From Corynebacterium faecale (GTDB taxonomy: Bacteria; Actinomycetota; Actinomycetes; Mycobacteriales; Mycobacteriaceae): DNA of 64,000 nt. Both the position numbers and the translations under genes were made by a program. Where the stretch lies: positions 2,108,001 through 2,172,000 of the forward strand of contig NZ_CP047204.1 in assembly GCF_030408735.1 (NCBI RefSeq), given 5' to 3'. Below the pieces are notes generated by a model. It saw nothing but the letters and a program-made list of their open reading frames with translations, did not search any database and was not told the origin of the DNA. Position 1 is the stretch's first letter, and each line of letters opens with the position of its first letter. Below, piece by piece: positions 9,104 through 17,263 of the stretch.

Positions 9104-9823
9104 CTAGGAGATATCGCGGATCAGGTAGGAACCGCACTCTGGACACTGTGGCAGTTCATCCGCTGGTGCATTGCGGATTTCAGACAGCAGACCAGCAGGC
9201 AGCACCATGGCGCAACCGCCACAGGACCGACCGTTGTACTGTGCAGCGCCCACACCGTTCTCATCGCGCTGCGCGTGGTACTCAGCCAGAGCCGGGGCAG
9301 GAATCTCCTGAGACAGGCGGGCGATCTTCTCGCGGGGATCCTCATCACCTGCGGCAGAGGCATTGGCTGCATCAAGTGCGGCACGTGCCTCCGCCACGAT
9401 GCGCTCGGCATCCTTGGCGCGGGACTGTGAGAGGTCACGGTTGTTACGTAGTGCGTGAATCTCATTGTGAGCCTCCTGCAGCTCACTCATGAGGTCCGCA
9501 ATGCGGGACTTCGCGGTGTAGAGATCGTGGTTGAGATCGCGGCGGCGTTCCTCATCAGTCTCTGCACCGAGGGCGTCCTGGCTGTCCTTCTTACGGCGGC
9601 GCAGCTTGCGCTCATCGGATTGGATACGCAGAATTTCATTCTCCATATCATCAACCACCATCTGTGCGGCTGAGGCGGCATCACGCAGGCGGGTCTGCTC
9701 CGCGAGTGCCTTATCCAGAGCATCCTGCTCCGGGGAGATTTTGCTGTACGCACCGGCATTGAGCGCACGCTCGGCGGTGGCCAGCTCGAGGAGGGTTTTT
9801 TGCTGTTGCTGATCTAGTTTCAT
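9104..9823 (-). CDS. Coiled-coil zinc-ribbon protein (Rv2229c/CT398 type)
   Basis: 239 residues: a long charged coiled coil (about 5-170; repeated E/K/R/A heptads such as DDMENEILRIQSDERKLRRR) followed by a C-terminal zinc ribbon with paired cysteines CGGC and CPEC. Members of this family form rod-shaped helical hairpins; their partner is not established in actinobacteria. Strong ribosome site AGGAG directly upstream of ATG 9821-9823. It occurs in conserved order between the NIF3 protein and the RNase H/phosphatase in actinobacteria; here 228 bases separate it from the latter, in which I see no gene. Confidence 0.85.
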   Translation of the reverse strand: MKLDQQQQKTLLELATAERALNAGAYSKISPEQDALDKALAEQTRLRDAASAAQMVVDDMENEILRIQSDERKLRRRKKDSQDALGAETDEERRRDLNHDLYTAKSRIADLMSELQEAHNEIHALRNNRDLSQSRAKDAERIVAEARAALDAANASAAGDEDPREKIARLSQEIPAPALAEYHAQRDENGVGAAQYNGRSCGGCAMVLPAGLLSEIRNAPADELPQCPECGSYLIRDIS

Positions 9824-10351
9824 CTTTTTCTCCTAAATAACTACTTAACTACACAAGCTGGCTGATCTTAGCCTCATGTCGGCAGCTGACTGGTGGGTGT
9901 GTCCACCTCGGAACGCAACCCCCTCGTCGGGAGCAGTCCGGTCCTTGGGTCACATCACGCGGCCGGTGGGTATCCGTGGCACTGTCCGGAAGTTTGGGAT
10001 TCTGACAACGTTGGAAGTTTTTCTACCTGTTGTCCAGCATACGACGCGCCCACAACCACCGGACTGGCTGTAGTGGCTGCCTTCCCATTCCTTCTGCCAT
10101 TAAAGTCTATGCACCTGCAGAGTGAAAACTACAGTCGACGGCGATCCTGATGCTGCCGCATCCTGATAATCCCGGCGCGCGCCCGCCAGGGCGGTGTCGG
10201 TGCCAGCGGTGGACACGCGCTCGCCGGCAAGCACGCGGGCGGATCCGAACTGGCCTGTCCAACACCCGCCTGCGCCAAGTCAGACAAGCTCCCAGCGCAA
10301 GCTTCAAGCAAGCACAGCCCCAAGCAAACGCAGGACCAGTGGTGAGCCCAC
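9824..10351. other. Gap between zinc-ribbon gene and NIF3 gene
   Basis: 528 bases with no convincing gene. Short frames on both strands have atypical composition (Arg/Pro-rich) and no ribosome sites. Same-strand genes lie on each side, so a distance this long is unusual for the conserved Nif3/zinc-ribbon pair. I see no RNA gene, terminator or mobile element signature. Confidence 0.5.
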
Positions 10352-11494
10352 CTATGCCTGAGGCTTCGCCGCCATCGTCCAGGGGTCAGTCCGGATGTTG
10401 AGGATGTCCACGGACAGTTCCGGGGCCTGATCCTCCAGGAGTTCCTGCACCTGGGATGTCCAGGGGAATTCGCTGGCCCAGTGGGCGGTATCCACCACGG
10501 CGGGGCCACCAGCGCGCAGGTACTCATCCACCGGGTGGTGACGGAGGTCAGAGGTGACAAAGACATCCACGCCGAGTCGCCGGACATCATCGAGGAAACT
10601 GTCACCGGAGCCGGAGGACACCGCCACGGTGGATACCATCTGATCAGGGTCGCCGGTGGCGCGCACTCCCCACACGGTGGCGGGCAGTTGATCGGCTACC
10701 TGCTGGACAAAATCAGACAGACGCATCGGTTCGGGTAGTTGCCCCACCCTGCCGAGGCCGTAGGCGGTCTCCAGCGGTGTGGTGGTGGGCATTTCCACAA
10801 TGTCGAAACCGGGTTCCTCATAGGGGTGGGCGGACCGGAGCACCTCCAGAAGGTGTGCGCGCAAACGTCGTGGGGCCACGAACTCCACACGAAGTTCAAG
10901 GTCCCGGAAGAGTTCGTCCACGCTGCCCTCGGTGGGGTTGGCGTCACCGACCGGGCGGAACTGGCCGGTGCCGTTGAACTCGAAGGAGCATTCGCGGTAG
11001 TCGCCGATCTCACCGGCGCCGGCCTCAAAGAGGGAGCGTTTCACATGGTGGGCATCTTTCTCCATGACCTGCACACCCCATTTATCCATCGCATCCAGGT
11101 GACGCGGGGCGATGGGTCGTCCAGGGGTGATGCCCACCAGCTCTGCAAGTTTGTCATTTACTCCAGGGCGTGCTGAGTCAGCGTTGGTGTGGGCGGAGAA
11201 CAAGGCGACCCCACCACGGATGAGGGTGTGGATGACCTTGCCCTTCGGTTCATCAGCAGCCACGGAGGTCACGCCTCTGAGCAGAAGCGGGTGGTGGATG
11301 ATGAGCATGTCCACACCCAGCTCCACCGCACGGTCAGCGACCTCCTGGGTGCAATCCAGTGCAAGGGCCACCTTCTCCACCGAGGCAGCCGGATCACCGC
11401 AGATCAACCCCACTTTGTCCCAGCTCTCCGCAAGGGCCGGCGGATAGGCCTGGTCCAATATGTGGCGGATGTGGCCAACGGTCAGTTCAGTCAC
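10352..11494 (-). CDS. NIF3 family dinuclear metal-centre protein
   Basis: 380 residues, Rv2230c type (sometimes listed as GTP cyclohydrolase 1 type 2-like). The two lobes of the NIF3 fold flank a central insert of about 110 residues typical of the longer family members. Metal-ligand patterns are visible: IIHHPLLLRG and LFSAHTNAD in the first lobe and DVFVTSDLRHHPVDEYLRAG and VDTAHWASE in the second. Hexameric toroid in solved homologues; biological substrate unknown. GTG start at 11492-11494 with AGGAG eight bases upstream; its start codon overlaps the stop of the CobC-type gene (GTGA), so the two are co-translated. Confidence 0.9.
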   Translation of the reverse strand: MTELTVGHIRHILDQAYPPALAESWDKVGLICGDPAASVEKVALALDCTQEVADRAVELGVDMLIIHHPLLLRGVTSVAADEPKGKVIHTLIRGGVALFSAHTNADSARPGVNDKLAELVGITPGRPIAPRHLDAMDKWGVQVMEKDAHHVKRSLFEAGAGEIGDYRECSFEFNGTGQFRPVGDANPTEGSVDELFRDLELRVEFVAPRRLRAHLLEVLRSAHPYEEPGFDIVEMPTTTPLETAYGLGRVGQLPEPMRLSDFVQQVADQLPATVWGVRATGDPDQMVSTVAVSSGSGDSFLDDVRRLGVDVFVTSDLRHHPVDEYLRAGGPAVVDTAHWASEFPWTSQVQELLEDQAPELSVDILNIRTDPWTMAAKPQA

Positions 11495-12609
11495 GGATTG
11501 CTCTCCTGGTCGTTGTGGGTGGGCTTAAGTTCGTCAATGGTCTGCAGCAGTGTTGCGACCTTGGCTGGCTCGCGTACTGCCAGTCGCCAGAATCCCGAGT
11601 CTAGCCCAGGGAAGGTGTCGCATCTGCGCACGGTGATGCCCCGCGCGGCCAGGCCCAGCCGGAGTCTGTCCGCGGCCTGCGCACCGCCCGGAGGCTGCAC
11701 CAGCAGGTAGGGCGCGGCCGAGGGATGAACGGTGAAACCAGCCGCTTGAAGGGCCAGCACCATGGTCTCGCGATCACTCGCAATCCTCCCGCTGATTCCT
11801 GGGAGTTCGGTCTCACCCCGGCCTCCGGGTTCCATCACCGCACGGATGGCCAACAGCTGGAGGGTGCCCAGCGGCCACCGTGGGCGCCCGCCTGCCAGAC
11901 GCGCCACTGTTTCGCGATCAGAGATGAGATAACCACAGCGCAGACCCGCCAGGGACCACGTCTTGGTCAGGCTCCGCAGCACGATCAATCCCGGCAGCTC
12001 CCCCACTCGGGAAATCATGGACTGTCCCTCGCTCACATCCAGAAATGCCTCATCCACCACGAGGTGGCGCCAGGGTTCAGCCAGCCGGGACAGCTCCTCC
12101 ACCGGGTAGAGGCGCCCCGTCGGGTTCGTCGGGTTGCCGATCACCACCAGGTCCGCCTCATCATGCACACCACCGAAACCGAGCACCTCAACCGCCCGGT
12201 CAAGATCGAACGGTGGTGTGAGAATCACCCGGTCCACATCGATGCCGGCCTCCACGAGACAGGCCTCCGGTTCAGTGAAACCCGGATGGATGATCACCGG
12301 CCATGCGGGCCGCAGCTTCGTCAGCAGCGAAAACCCCTCAGCGGCACCATTGAGCAGCAGCACCTGGTCCGGCGACACCCCGTGCCACGCGGCCACAGCG
12401 GCGGTCGCCTCACGGTGCAGCTGATGATCCGGGTAGGAACCAAGCTTGTCGACGCCCTCCGCCACCACCTCCCGCAGCCACCCCGGTGGGGTGTCGGCCT
12501 GCACATTGACGGCGAAGTCCAGTTCAGCGTCAACAGCTGCCTGGTCTCCGTGGTAGCGCAGAGGATCATCGGGAAGGTCATCATGAGAAGTGGTGGTCAC
12601 GCGCTTCAT
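11491..12609 (-). CDS. cobC: CobC-type class I/II aminotransferase (threonine-phosphate decarboxylase-like)
   Basis: 372 residues from ATG 12607-12609 (a TTG five codons earlier is possible). Histidinol-phosphate aminotransferase fold with the PLP lysine in LRSLTKTWSLAGLRCGYLIS, the aspartate of VVDEAFLDVS, and the ribityl-phosphate-binding NPTNPTGR. Closest to Rv2231c, annotated CobC, predicted to make aminopropanol phosphate for the cobamide nucleotide loop. However, a full corrin pathway is not seen here, and the enzyme could be another PLP decarboxylase. First gene of the run CobC, NIF3, zinc ribbon. Divergent from the HAD phosphatase, with a 25-base shared promoter region. Confidence 0.8.
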   Translation of the reverse strand: MKRVTTTSHDDLPDDPLRYHGDQAAVDAELDFAVNVQADTPPGWLREVVAEGVDKLGSYPDHQLHREATAAVAAWHGVSPDQVLLLNGAAEGFSLLTKLRPAWPVIIHPGFTEPEACLVEAGIDVDRVILTPPFDLDRAVEVLGFGGVHDEADLVVIGNPTNPTGRLYPVEELSRLAEPWRHLVVDEAFLDVSEGQSMISRVGELPGLIVLRSLTKTWSLAGLRCGYLISDRETVARLAGGRPRWPLGTLQLLAIRAVMEPGGRGETELPGISGRIASDRETMVLALQAAGFTVHPSAAPYLLVQPPGGAQAADRLRLGLAARGITVRRCDTFPGLDSGFWRLAVREPAKVATLLQTIDELKPTHNDQESNP

Positions 12610-12634
12610 ACTACTTTCTGGCAATGTTGGTGAC

Positions 12635-13303
12635 GTGACTGATCAATCCTTGAAGACAATCCTGTTCGACCTGGATGGAACACTCGTGGATTCCTTCCCC
12701 GGAATCCGTGCATCCTTCATCCACACTCTTGAGGTCATGGGCTGGGACATCCCATCCGAGGAAAGGATCAATCGGATTCCCGGTCCGCCGATGGAACAGA
12801 CACTCCAGAGCCTGGGCATGTCCCCGGAGCTGGCGAAGGAGGGACTGCAGATATACCTCGACCGCTATGGGGAGACCGGTTGGGAAAATTCAACCGAGTT
12901 TCCGGGGATGCGGGATCTGTTGGTGCGGTTGAAAGATGAGGGTTTCCGACTCTGCACCGCCACCTCCAAGGGTGAGTACTTCGCAGAGAAGGTCCTGCGC
13001 CGTTATGACATGTTCGATCTCTTCGAGTTCATGGGGGCCGCGGAAGAAAACGGCCCCCGGCGGGACAAGGCATCAGTGATCCGCCATGTGATTGACAGTG
13101 TCAAACTCACCGACGGGGATCCCCGGCTCCGCAATGTCCTGATGATCGGTGACCGTTCCCACGATATTGAAGGATCAGCCCACTTCGGTATCGATTGTGT
13201 CGCTGTAACCTGGGGATATGGAACTCCGGAGGAATGGGCCACAGCCCGCTACACCGTGACAGATGCTGAAGAACTGGAGAGGATCATCCATGACTGGGTC
13301 TGA
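12635..13303 (+). CDS. HAD-superfamily hydrolase, phosphoglycolate phosphatase/PtkA type
   Basis: 222 residues from GTG 12635. HAD motif I FDLDGTLVDS, motif II around TATSKG, motif III lysine K after RRD, and motif IV MIGDRSHDIEGS; C1 cap with IPGPPMEQTLQSLG. The fold is a phosphoglycolate-phosphatase-like hydrolase. Its position directly before a low-molecular-weight tyrosine phosphatase is that of M. tuberculosis Rv2232 (PtkA), a HAD protein reported as a tyrosine kinase acting on PtpA. The last 14 bases overlap the phosphatase gene, indicating coupling. Either enzyme role is possible from sequence. No clear ribosome site at the GTG, so a leaderless or weak start is likely. Confidence 0.8.
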   Translation: MTDQSLKTILFDLDGTLVDSFPGIRASFIHTLEVMGWDIPSEERINRIPGPPMEQTLQSLGMSPELAKEGLQIYLDRYGETGWENSTEFPGMRDLLVRLKDEGFRLCTATSKGEYFAEKVLRRYDMFDLFEFMGAAEENGPRRDKASVIRHVIDSVKLTDGDPRLRNVLMIGDRSHDIEGSAHFGIDCVAVTWGYGTPEEWATARYTVTDAEELERIIHDWV

Positions 13304-13790
13304 ATTCAACCGGCCGTTGGAGATAGTTTTTGTATGCACGGGTAATATCTGCCGCTCCCCCATGTCGGAGATCATTGCCAGGAAGAAAGCGGAGGAAGCC
13401 GGGTTGGGCAACGATGTCATCTTCTCCTCCTGCGGCATGGGTGATTGGCATGTCGGCCAACTAGCCGACCGCCGCGCCATCGCAGAACTCCGGGCTGGCG
13501 GTTATGACGGTTCCACCCACCGCGCAGCCCAGCTGGGTCCCGAACACAAACGTGCTGATCTCTTCGTCGCCATGGATTCAGGTCATGCCCACGAACTGGC
13601 CGCCGCAGGAGCTCCGAATGACAGAATCAGGCTCCTCCGGTCCTTCGACCCGGAATCAAACCCCACCGATGATGTCGCTGATCCCTACTACGGCACCGAC
13701 AGGGATTTTTCCCTCGTGCGGGAGAACGTGGAGAATGCCATGCCTGGTGTGCTCGAATGGATCACACTTCACTCCGCTGACCGCGGCTGA
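13290..13790 (+). CDS. ptpA: Low-molecular-weight protein tyrosine phosphatase
   Basis: 166 residues. The P-loop is FVCTGNICRSPMSE: nucleophile cysteine, phosphate-binding arginine, CX5R with the following serine. The general acid aspartate is in VADPYYG near residue 132. Removes phosphate from tyrosines in the cytosol or, in pathogens, after secretion. Start chosen at ATG 13290, preceded by GGAGAGG inside the end of the HAD gene; this gives a 14-base overlap. Length and motif order are normal for the family. Confidence 0.93.
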   Translation: MTGSEFNRPLEIVFVCTGNICRSPMSEIIARKKAEEAGLGNDVIFSSCGMGDWHVGQLADRRAIAELRAGGYDGSTHRAAQLGPEHKRADLFVAMDSGHAHELAAAGAPNDRIRLLRSFDPESNPTDDVADPYYGTDRDFSLVRENVENAMPGVLEWITLHSADRG

Positions 13791-13848
13791 TCCTGGGGTT
13801 TTCAGGTAGAAGTCGAACTTTCGCTTAGGTCTTTACAACATTTGGTTC

Positions 13849-13854
13849 TAAGGT
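13849..13854 (+). promoter_or_regulatory. -10 element of SURF1 gene, leaderless
   Basis: TAAGGT ends seven bases before GTG 13862. No ribosome site is present, so the transcript probably starts at the GTG. Confidence 0.5.
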
Positions 13855-13861
13855 GTGAGTT

Positions 13862-14926
13862 GTGGAAAGCAAGGTGACGGGCCCGGATAACGGGCACAGC
13901 GACAGTACCCGGGACCGAAGTGTGCGCACCCGCTATTCAGAAGGCGGGGCGACCACCATCGGCAACAAACCTGACGGCAGTCGGAGGAAGCCCAGAGGTG
14001 GGTTGAAGAAGTTCCTCACACCGGGATGGTTTCTCTCCCTGGCGGTGATCATCACGTTCTCCTACGCGGCTTTCACCATGCTCGCCCCATGGCAGCTGAA
14101 CAAGGATGAAGACATCACCCAGCGCAATGTTCAGATCCGCGAGGGTTATGAGCGCGAGGTTGTCCCCTACTCCGAGGTCTTTGATGCCGACGGCCACGTA
14201 CTTCCGGAAAATGAGTGGTACCGGGTCTCATTGACAGGGCAGTACCTCCCGGACAATGAAGCGCTGCTGCGTCTTCGTCCGGTGGAAACCACCCCGGTGT
14301 TCCAGTCCCTGACGCCCTTCCAGCTGGACGATGGCCCAACCGTGTTGATCAACCGTGGTTTCGTCATCTCTGAAGGCACCATCGTGCCGGAGATGTCACC
14401 TGCACCGTCCACCCCGGTCACCATCGTCGGGCTCGCCCGGCGCAATGAGGTCCTGCCGGATAAACAGCCCCTGGAAGACAGTGGTTACCAGCAGGTTTAT
14501 GGCATCAACACGCAGCAGGTGGGTGATGTCGTGGGGCTCGACCTCGGACAGGATTATGTGCAGCTGCTTGAGGATCAGCCAGGTGTGCTCAATGCCATGC
14601 CGATCCCCCAGCTCGATCGCGGCAGTCACCTGTCCTACGGCATGCAGTGGATCGCATTCGGTGTGATGGCGCCGCTCGGCCTGGGTTATTTCATCTGGGC
14701 TGAACTTCGCGAACGTCGACGCGACAAGGCTGAGCGCGCGGAGATGTCGGTGCAGACCGCACACGCTGATGAAGAACCAAGCCTCGCGGTTGCTGCCGCA
14801 CCTTCCGCGTCCCTGTCGTCCCCAGCCGCACCCGCCACATCAGAACACCGCCGTCGTTCCAGGTACGGGGACCAGCACCCGGATCATTACCGTGACATGG
14901 CTAAACGCCATGAGGAGCGGTTCTAA
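13862..14926 (+). CDS. SURF1 family cytochrome oxidase assembly protein
   Basis: 354 residues, GTG start. Two membrane helices (about 54-74 and 258-282) enclose an extracytoplasmic SURF1 domain, with the family pattern PWQLNKDEDITQRNVQIREG, YRVSLTGQYLPDNEALLRLRP, TVLINRGFV and the terminal YGMQWIAFG. SURF1 helps heme insertion into subunit I of aa3-type cytochrome c oxidase. An extended basic N-terminus (50 residues) and a low-complexity C-terminal tail (Ala/Ser/Pro then RRRSRYGDQHPDHYRDMAKR) are cytoplasmic. Homologue of Rv2235. Its stop overlaps that of convergent cobD by a few bases. Confidence 0.88.
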   Translation: MESKVTGPDNGHSDSTRDRSVRTRYSEGGATTIGNKPDGSRRKPRGGLKKFLTPGWFLSLAVIITFSYAAFTMLAPWQLNKDEDITQRNVQIREGYEREVVPYSEVFDADGHVLPENEWYRVSLTGQYLPDNEALLRLRPVETTPVFQSLTPFQLDDGPTVLINRGFVISEGTIVPEMSPAPSTPVTIVGLARRNEVLPDKQPLEDSGYQQVYGINTQQVGDVVGLDLGQDYVQLLEDQPGVLNAMPIPQLDRGSHLSYGMQWIAFGVMAPLGLGYFIWAELRERRRDKAERAEMSVQTAHADEEPSLAVAAAPSASLSSPAAPATSEHRRRSRYGDQHPDHYRDMAKRHEERF

Positions 14927-15837
14927 CTCCTTCTCAGTATGATTGCCAGCCCCGTGGATACCACGGCGCTGGCAATCTGTGTTTTACGGGCCAGCACCAC
15001 AGCCCGCCTGACTGTTGCCACATCGGGTGTGGGGCCGCGGCCCATCTCCGGACGGTGTTCCACCCCGTGGGCGTATTCGGTCCGGCCGCCCAGGGTGACT
15101 CCCAGAGCCGCCGCAGCGGTGGCTTCCACAGGGCCTGCATTGGGACTGGGATGATGCGGTGCATCCTCACGCCAGGCCCGCACCGCCTCCGCTCCCCTGC
15201 CCTCGACTGCAGCTATTCCGGTATGGATGATCGCCGTGAGCCGGGCGGGGAACCAGGCGGCCAGGTCATCGATCCGGGCCGATGCCCATCCGAAGTCCCG
15301 GTAGCGGTCGTTTCGGTAACCGACCATGGCATCGAGGGTGTTGATACACCGGTGGGCCACCACTCCGGGTGCTCCCGCCACCCCTGCCCAGAACAGCGAG
15401 GAGGTCGCGGCATCGGAGGTGTTCTCCGCCAGGGATTCGACCGTGGCGCGGGCGATGCCCGGGGCGTCGAGAAGCTCAGGGTCGCGGGAGCACAACCACG
15501 GCACCAATTCGCGGGCTTTTTGCGTGTCTCCGGCATCGAGCCGGCCTGCCATCCGTTCACCCGTGCGTTCCAACAGAGTCCCACCCAGTGAGGCCCACAG
15601 CGCCAGCGCCGTCATGGTGATCGGCCACTTGCGGTGCAGCATTGCTGTGACCGCAACGGGTGGGATCACCGCGGCGCCCCAGAACAGCGCGCCCCGGCCC
15701 CTGGAACCGCGGTACAGGCGGTTTTCCAACCAGGACACATATGATCCGTAGATGGCGACTGGATGCACTGCCCCAGGCGGATCAGGGATTATGCGGTCTG
15801 CGACTGTGCCCAGAACGATGCCCACCGCTGGGGTCAT
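14923..15837 (-). CDS. cobD: Adenosylcobinamide-phosphate synthase, CobD/CbiB type
   Basis: 305 residues, integral membrane protein. Attaches aminopropanol (or its phosphate) to adenosylcobyric acid. Family landmarks: DRIIPDPPGAVHPVAIYGSYVSWLE near the N-terminus, VESLAENTSDAATSSLFWAG and the NTLDAMVGYRNDRYRDFGWASARIDDLAAWFPARL block, then the PSPNAGPVEATAAAALGVTLGG motif. ATG 15835-15837 with GGAGG upstream is preferred over the longer frame to 15876. Rv2236c homologue; consistent with cobamide assembly or salvage together with the CobC-type enzymes at 7.7 and 11.5 kb. No cobalamin riboswitch is seen upstream; the space is taken by the tRNA-Val terminator. Confidence 0.9.
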   Translation of the reverse strand: MTPAVGIVLGTVADRIIPDPPGAVHPVAIYGSYVSWLENRLYRGSRGRGALFWGAAVIPPVAVTAMLHRKWPITMTALALWASLGGTLLERTGERMAGRLDAGDTQKARELVPWLCSRDPELLDAPGIARATVESLAENTSDAATSSLFWAGVAGAPGVVAHRCINTLDAMVGYRNDRYRDFGWASARIDDLAAWFPARLTAIIHTGIAAVEGRGAEAVRAWREDAPHHPSPNAGPVEATAAAALGVTLGGRTEYAHGVEHRPEMGRGPTPDVATVRRAVVLARKTQIASAVVSTGLAIILRRS

Positions 15838-15863
15838 GATGCCTCCGGATCCTGGTAATGAAA

Positions 15864-15907
15864 AAATGCAGGCCACCCGAAGCGATGAACTCCGATGACC
15901 TGCATTT
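15864..15907 (-). terminator. Terminator of tRNA-Val
   Basis: On the minus strand AAATGCAGG and CCTGCATTT (plus coordinates 15899-15907 and 15864-15872) form a perfect 9-bp stem followed by a run of T. It ends the tRNA-Val transcript just before cobD. Confidence 0.8.
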
Positions 15908-15914
15908 ATACTTG

Positions 15915-15987
15915 TGCGCCCTGACGGGCTCGAACCGCCGACCTGCTGGGTGTAAACCAGCTGCTCTTCCAGCTGAGCTAAAGGCGC
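15915..15987 (-). tRNA. tRNA-Val (anticodon UAC)
   Basis: 73 bases, minus strand. The 7-bp acceptor stem GCGCCTT/AGGGCGC, D-arm TAGCTCAGCTGG, anticodon loop TTTACAC (UAC, valine), and T-arm GGTTCGAGCCC all form. Discriminator A; CCA is not encoded. Confidence 0.95.
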
Positions 15988-16032
15988 GCACGTGCCACGC
16001 GGATCACGTGACCCGCTGAAGCAACGAGGAAG

Positions 16033-16038
16033 ATATTA
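16033..16038 (-). promoter_or_regulatory. -10 element of tRNA-Val
   Basis: TAATAT on the minus strand with TTTAGC 17 bases upstream as a weak -35, about 45 bases before the tRNA 5' end. Confidence 0.45.
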
Positions 16039-16094
16039 ACACACCACCGAGCAGAGCTAAAAATCAGCCCCTCCAGTGGCGCATTCCCACAAAC

Positions 16095-16526
16095 TTAGGC
16101 CTTCTTGGTGCCGCGTTGAACCAGGCAGGACCCCTGCCATGAGCCGAGGCGTTCGGCCTTGGTCTGCACCAGGCCGGCCAGCTGCGCGGATTCGGAGATC
16201 ACACCCGGAGCAAGCGCGCCGTCCTTGCCAATCCCAGGCGTGAGTAGCCACACACGGCCATTCTCCGCGAGGGAACGGATGGCGTCCACGAGTCCGTCGA
16301 CCAGGTCGCCGTCCTCCTCGCGCCACCAGAGCAGCACAACATCGCACAGCTCATCGGTGTCCTCATCGAGGAGTTCCTCGCCGATGACCTCCTCGACAGA
16401 CTCACTGATCAGCGAATCACAATCTTCATCCCATCCGATCTCCTGGACGGACTGACCCGATTCAATGCCGAGTAGTTGAGCATAATCCTGGGCACCTTGC
16501 TTAACTGTGCCCGGAGCGTCGGCCAC
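16095..16526 (-). CDS. DUF3052 family protein
   Basis: 143 residues, GTG start with AGGAGG eight bases upstream. Small acidic cytosolic protein: AQDYAQLLGIESGQSVQEIG, an acidic stretch, VVLLWWREEDGDLVDGLVDA, then VWLLTPGIGKDGALAPGVIS and SCLVQR. This is the actinobacterial DUF3052 family (Rv2239c type), conserved next to aceE, function unknown. It is divergent from aceE, separated by a 0.7 kb region. No catalytic motif recognised. Confidence 0.85.
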   Translation of the reverse strand: MADAPGTVKQGAQDYAQLLGIESGQSVQEIGWDEDCDSLISESVEEVIGEELLDEDTDELCDVVLLWWREEDGDLVDGLVDAIRSLAENGRVWLLTPGIGKDGALAPGVISESAQLAGLVQTKAERLGSWQGSCLVQRGTKKA

Positions 16527-17263
16527 TGTATGTTCCTCCTGTGAATTGAACCCTCAATAAAGATATGGGGCGATTCACACTAGGAACCACCTCCAGAGGG
16601 CTATTTACGTTTACATCAAGCACATTACCGCGCACGGTGCCGAAGTTCCCATATTTACTGGCAATTATTTCGGAATCTCCCCCGGAAAGTTGAAGAATAT
16701 CCTTTCGACGGATGACCAACATACTCATGTCGGACCACCTACCAACATCTTTTCAGTGGATCTGAAAGGAGCGTCCCAGCGACATCAGACCTCCTTTTTA
16801 TTCGCCCCCGACCCGAACGTGAGAGAAACTTCACATTCCACCAAACGCCTTTCCACATAGCGGAAAGAGGGCGAGGTGTGTCTTTGATTACACCAGTTGT
16901 TTCCTCCGAATAAGTACCTGATTTTTCCACACATCGCTACACAACGACCCTCAGAACAAGCGCTTCAACCGCATAACCCCCACGCCTCAGCTGGCAAAAC
17001 CCGCGCATCTGCAAGGGTTTGTTAAACCAAAGCCACATTTGTGCGTATCCTTGTGTCAACTTGTGTGCGTACCGTCGCCACCTTTCCTCATGGAATGTAG
17101 ATACGTCGGAATGAACCATCACGGCTTCTTCTGAAAGGCCACCGTCTCTCACCGGACAGGTGGATTTCCCTGCGACCTACTCCCCATGGGGTTCTACGGA
17201 GACGGTCACCGGCCCAGCCGGTCGCATGAACGAAATTAAGACATTCCAACAGGAGGTGTGGAA
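16527..17263. other. 737-base region between DUF3052 gene and aceE, regulatory and leader
   Basis: No supported protein gene; short minus-strand frames lack ribosome sites and family signatures. The right part (about 16870-17263) should hold the aceE promoter: extended -10-like TGTGCGTATCCT (17040-17051) and TGTGCGTACCGT (17064-17075) are candidates. If either is used, the aceE leader is about 180-210 bases. ACCGTCTC (17141-17148) can pair with GAGACGGT (17199-17206), so the leader may fold. A GlxR-like box is listed separately. Confidence 0.5.
16877..16892 (+). promoter_or_regulatory. GlxR/CRP-like box upstream of aceE
   Basis: TGTGTCTTTGATTACA matches the TGTGA-N6-TCACA consensus of the corynebacterial cAMP regulator GlxR at 8 of 10 defined positions. 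It lies about 370 bases before aceE. Function is inferred only from the match. Confidence 0.3.

Noticed and set aside
10107..10605. Minus-strand 66- and 158-codon frames near 10.1-10.6 kb
   Set aside because: Arg/Pro-rich and lacking ribosome sites; the larger one overlaps the NIF3 gene out of frame.
15838..15914. Cobalamin riboswitch upstream of cobD
   Set aside because: The short region is filled by the tRNA-Val terminator; no B12-box like sequence.
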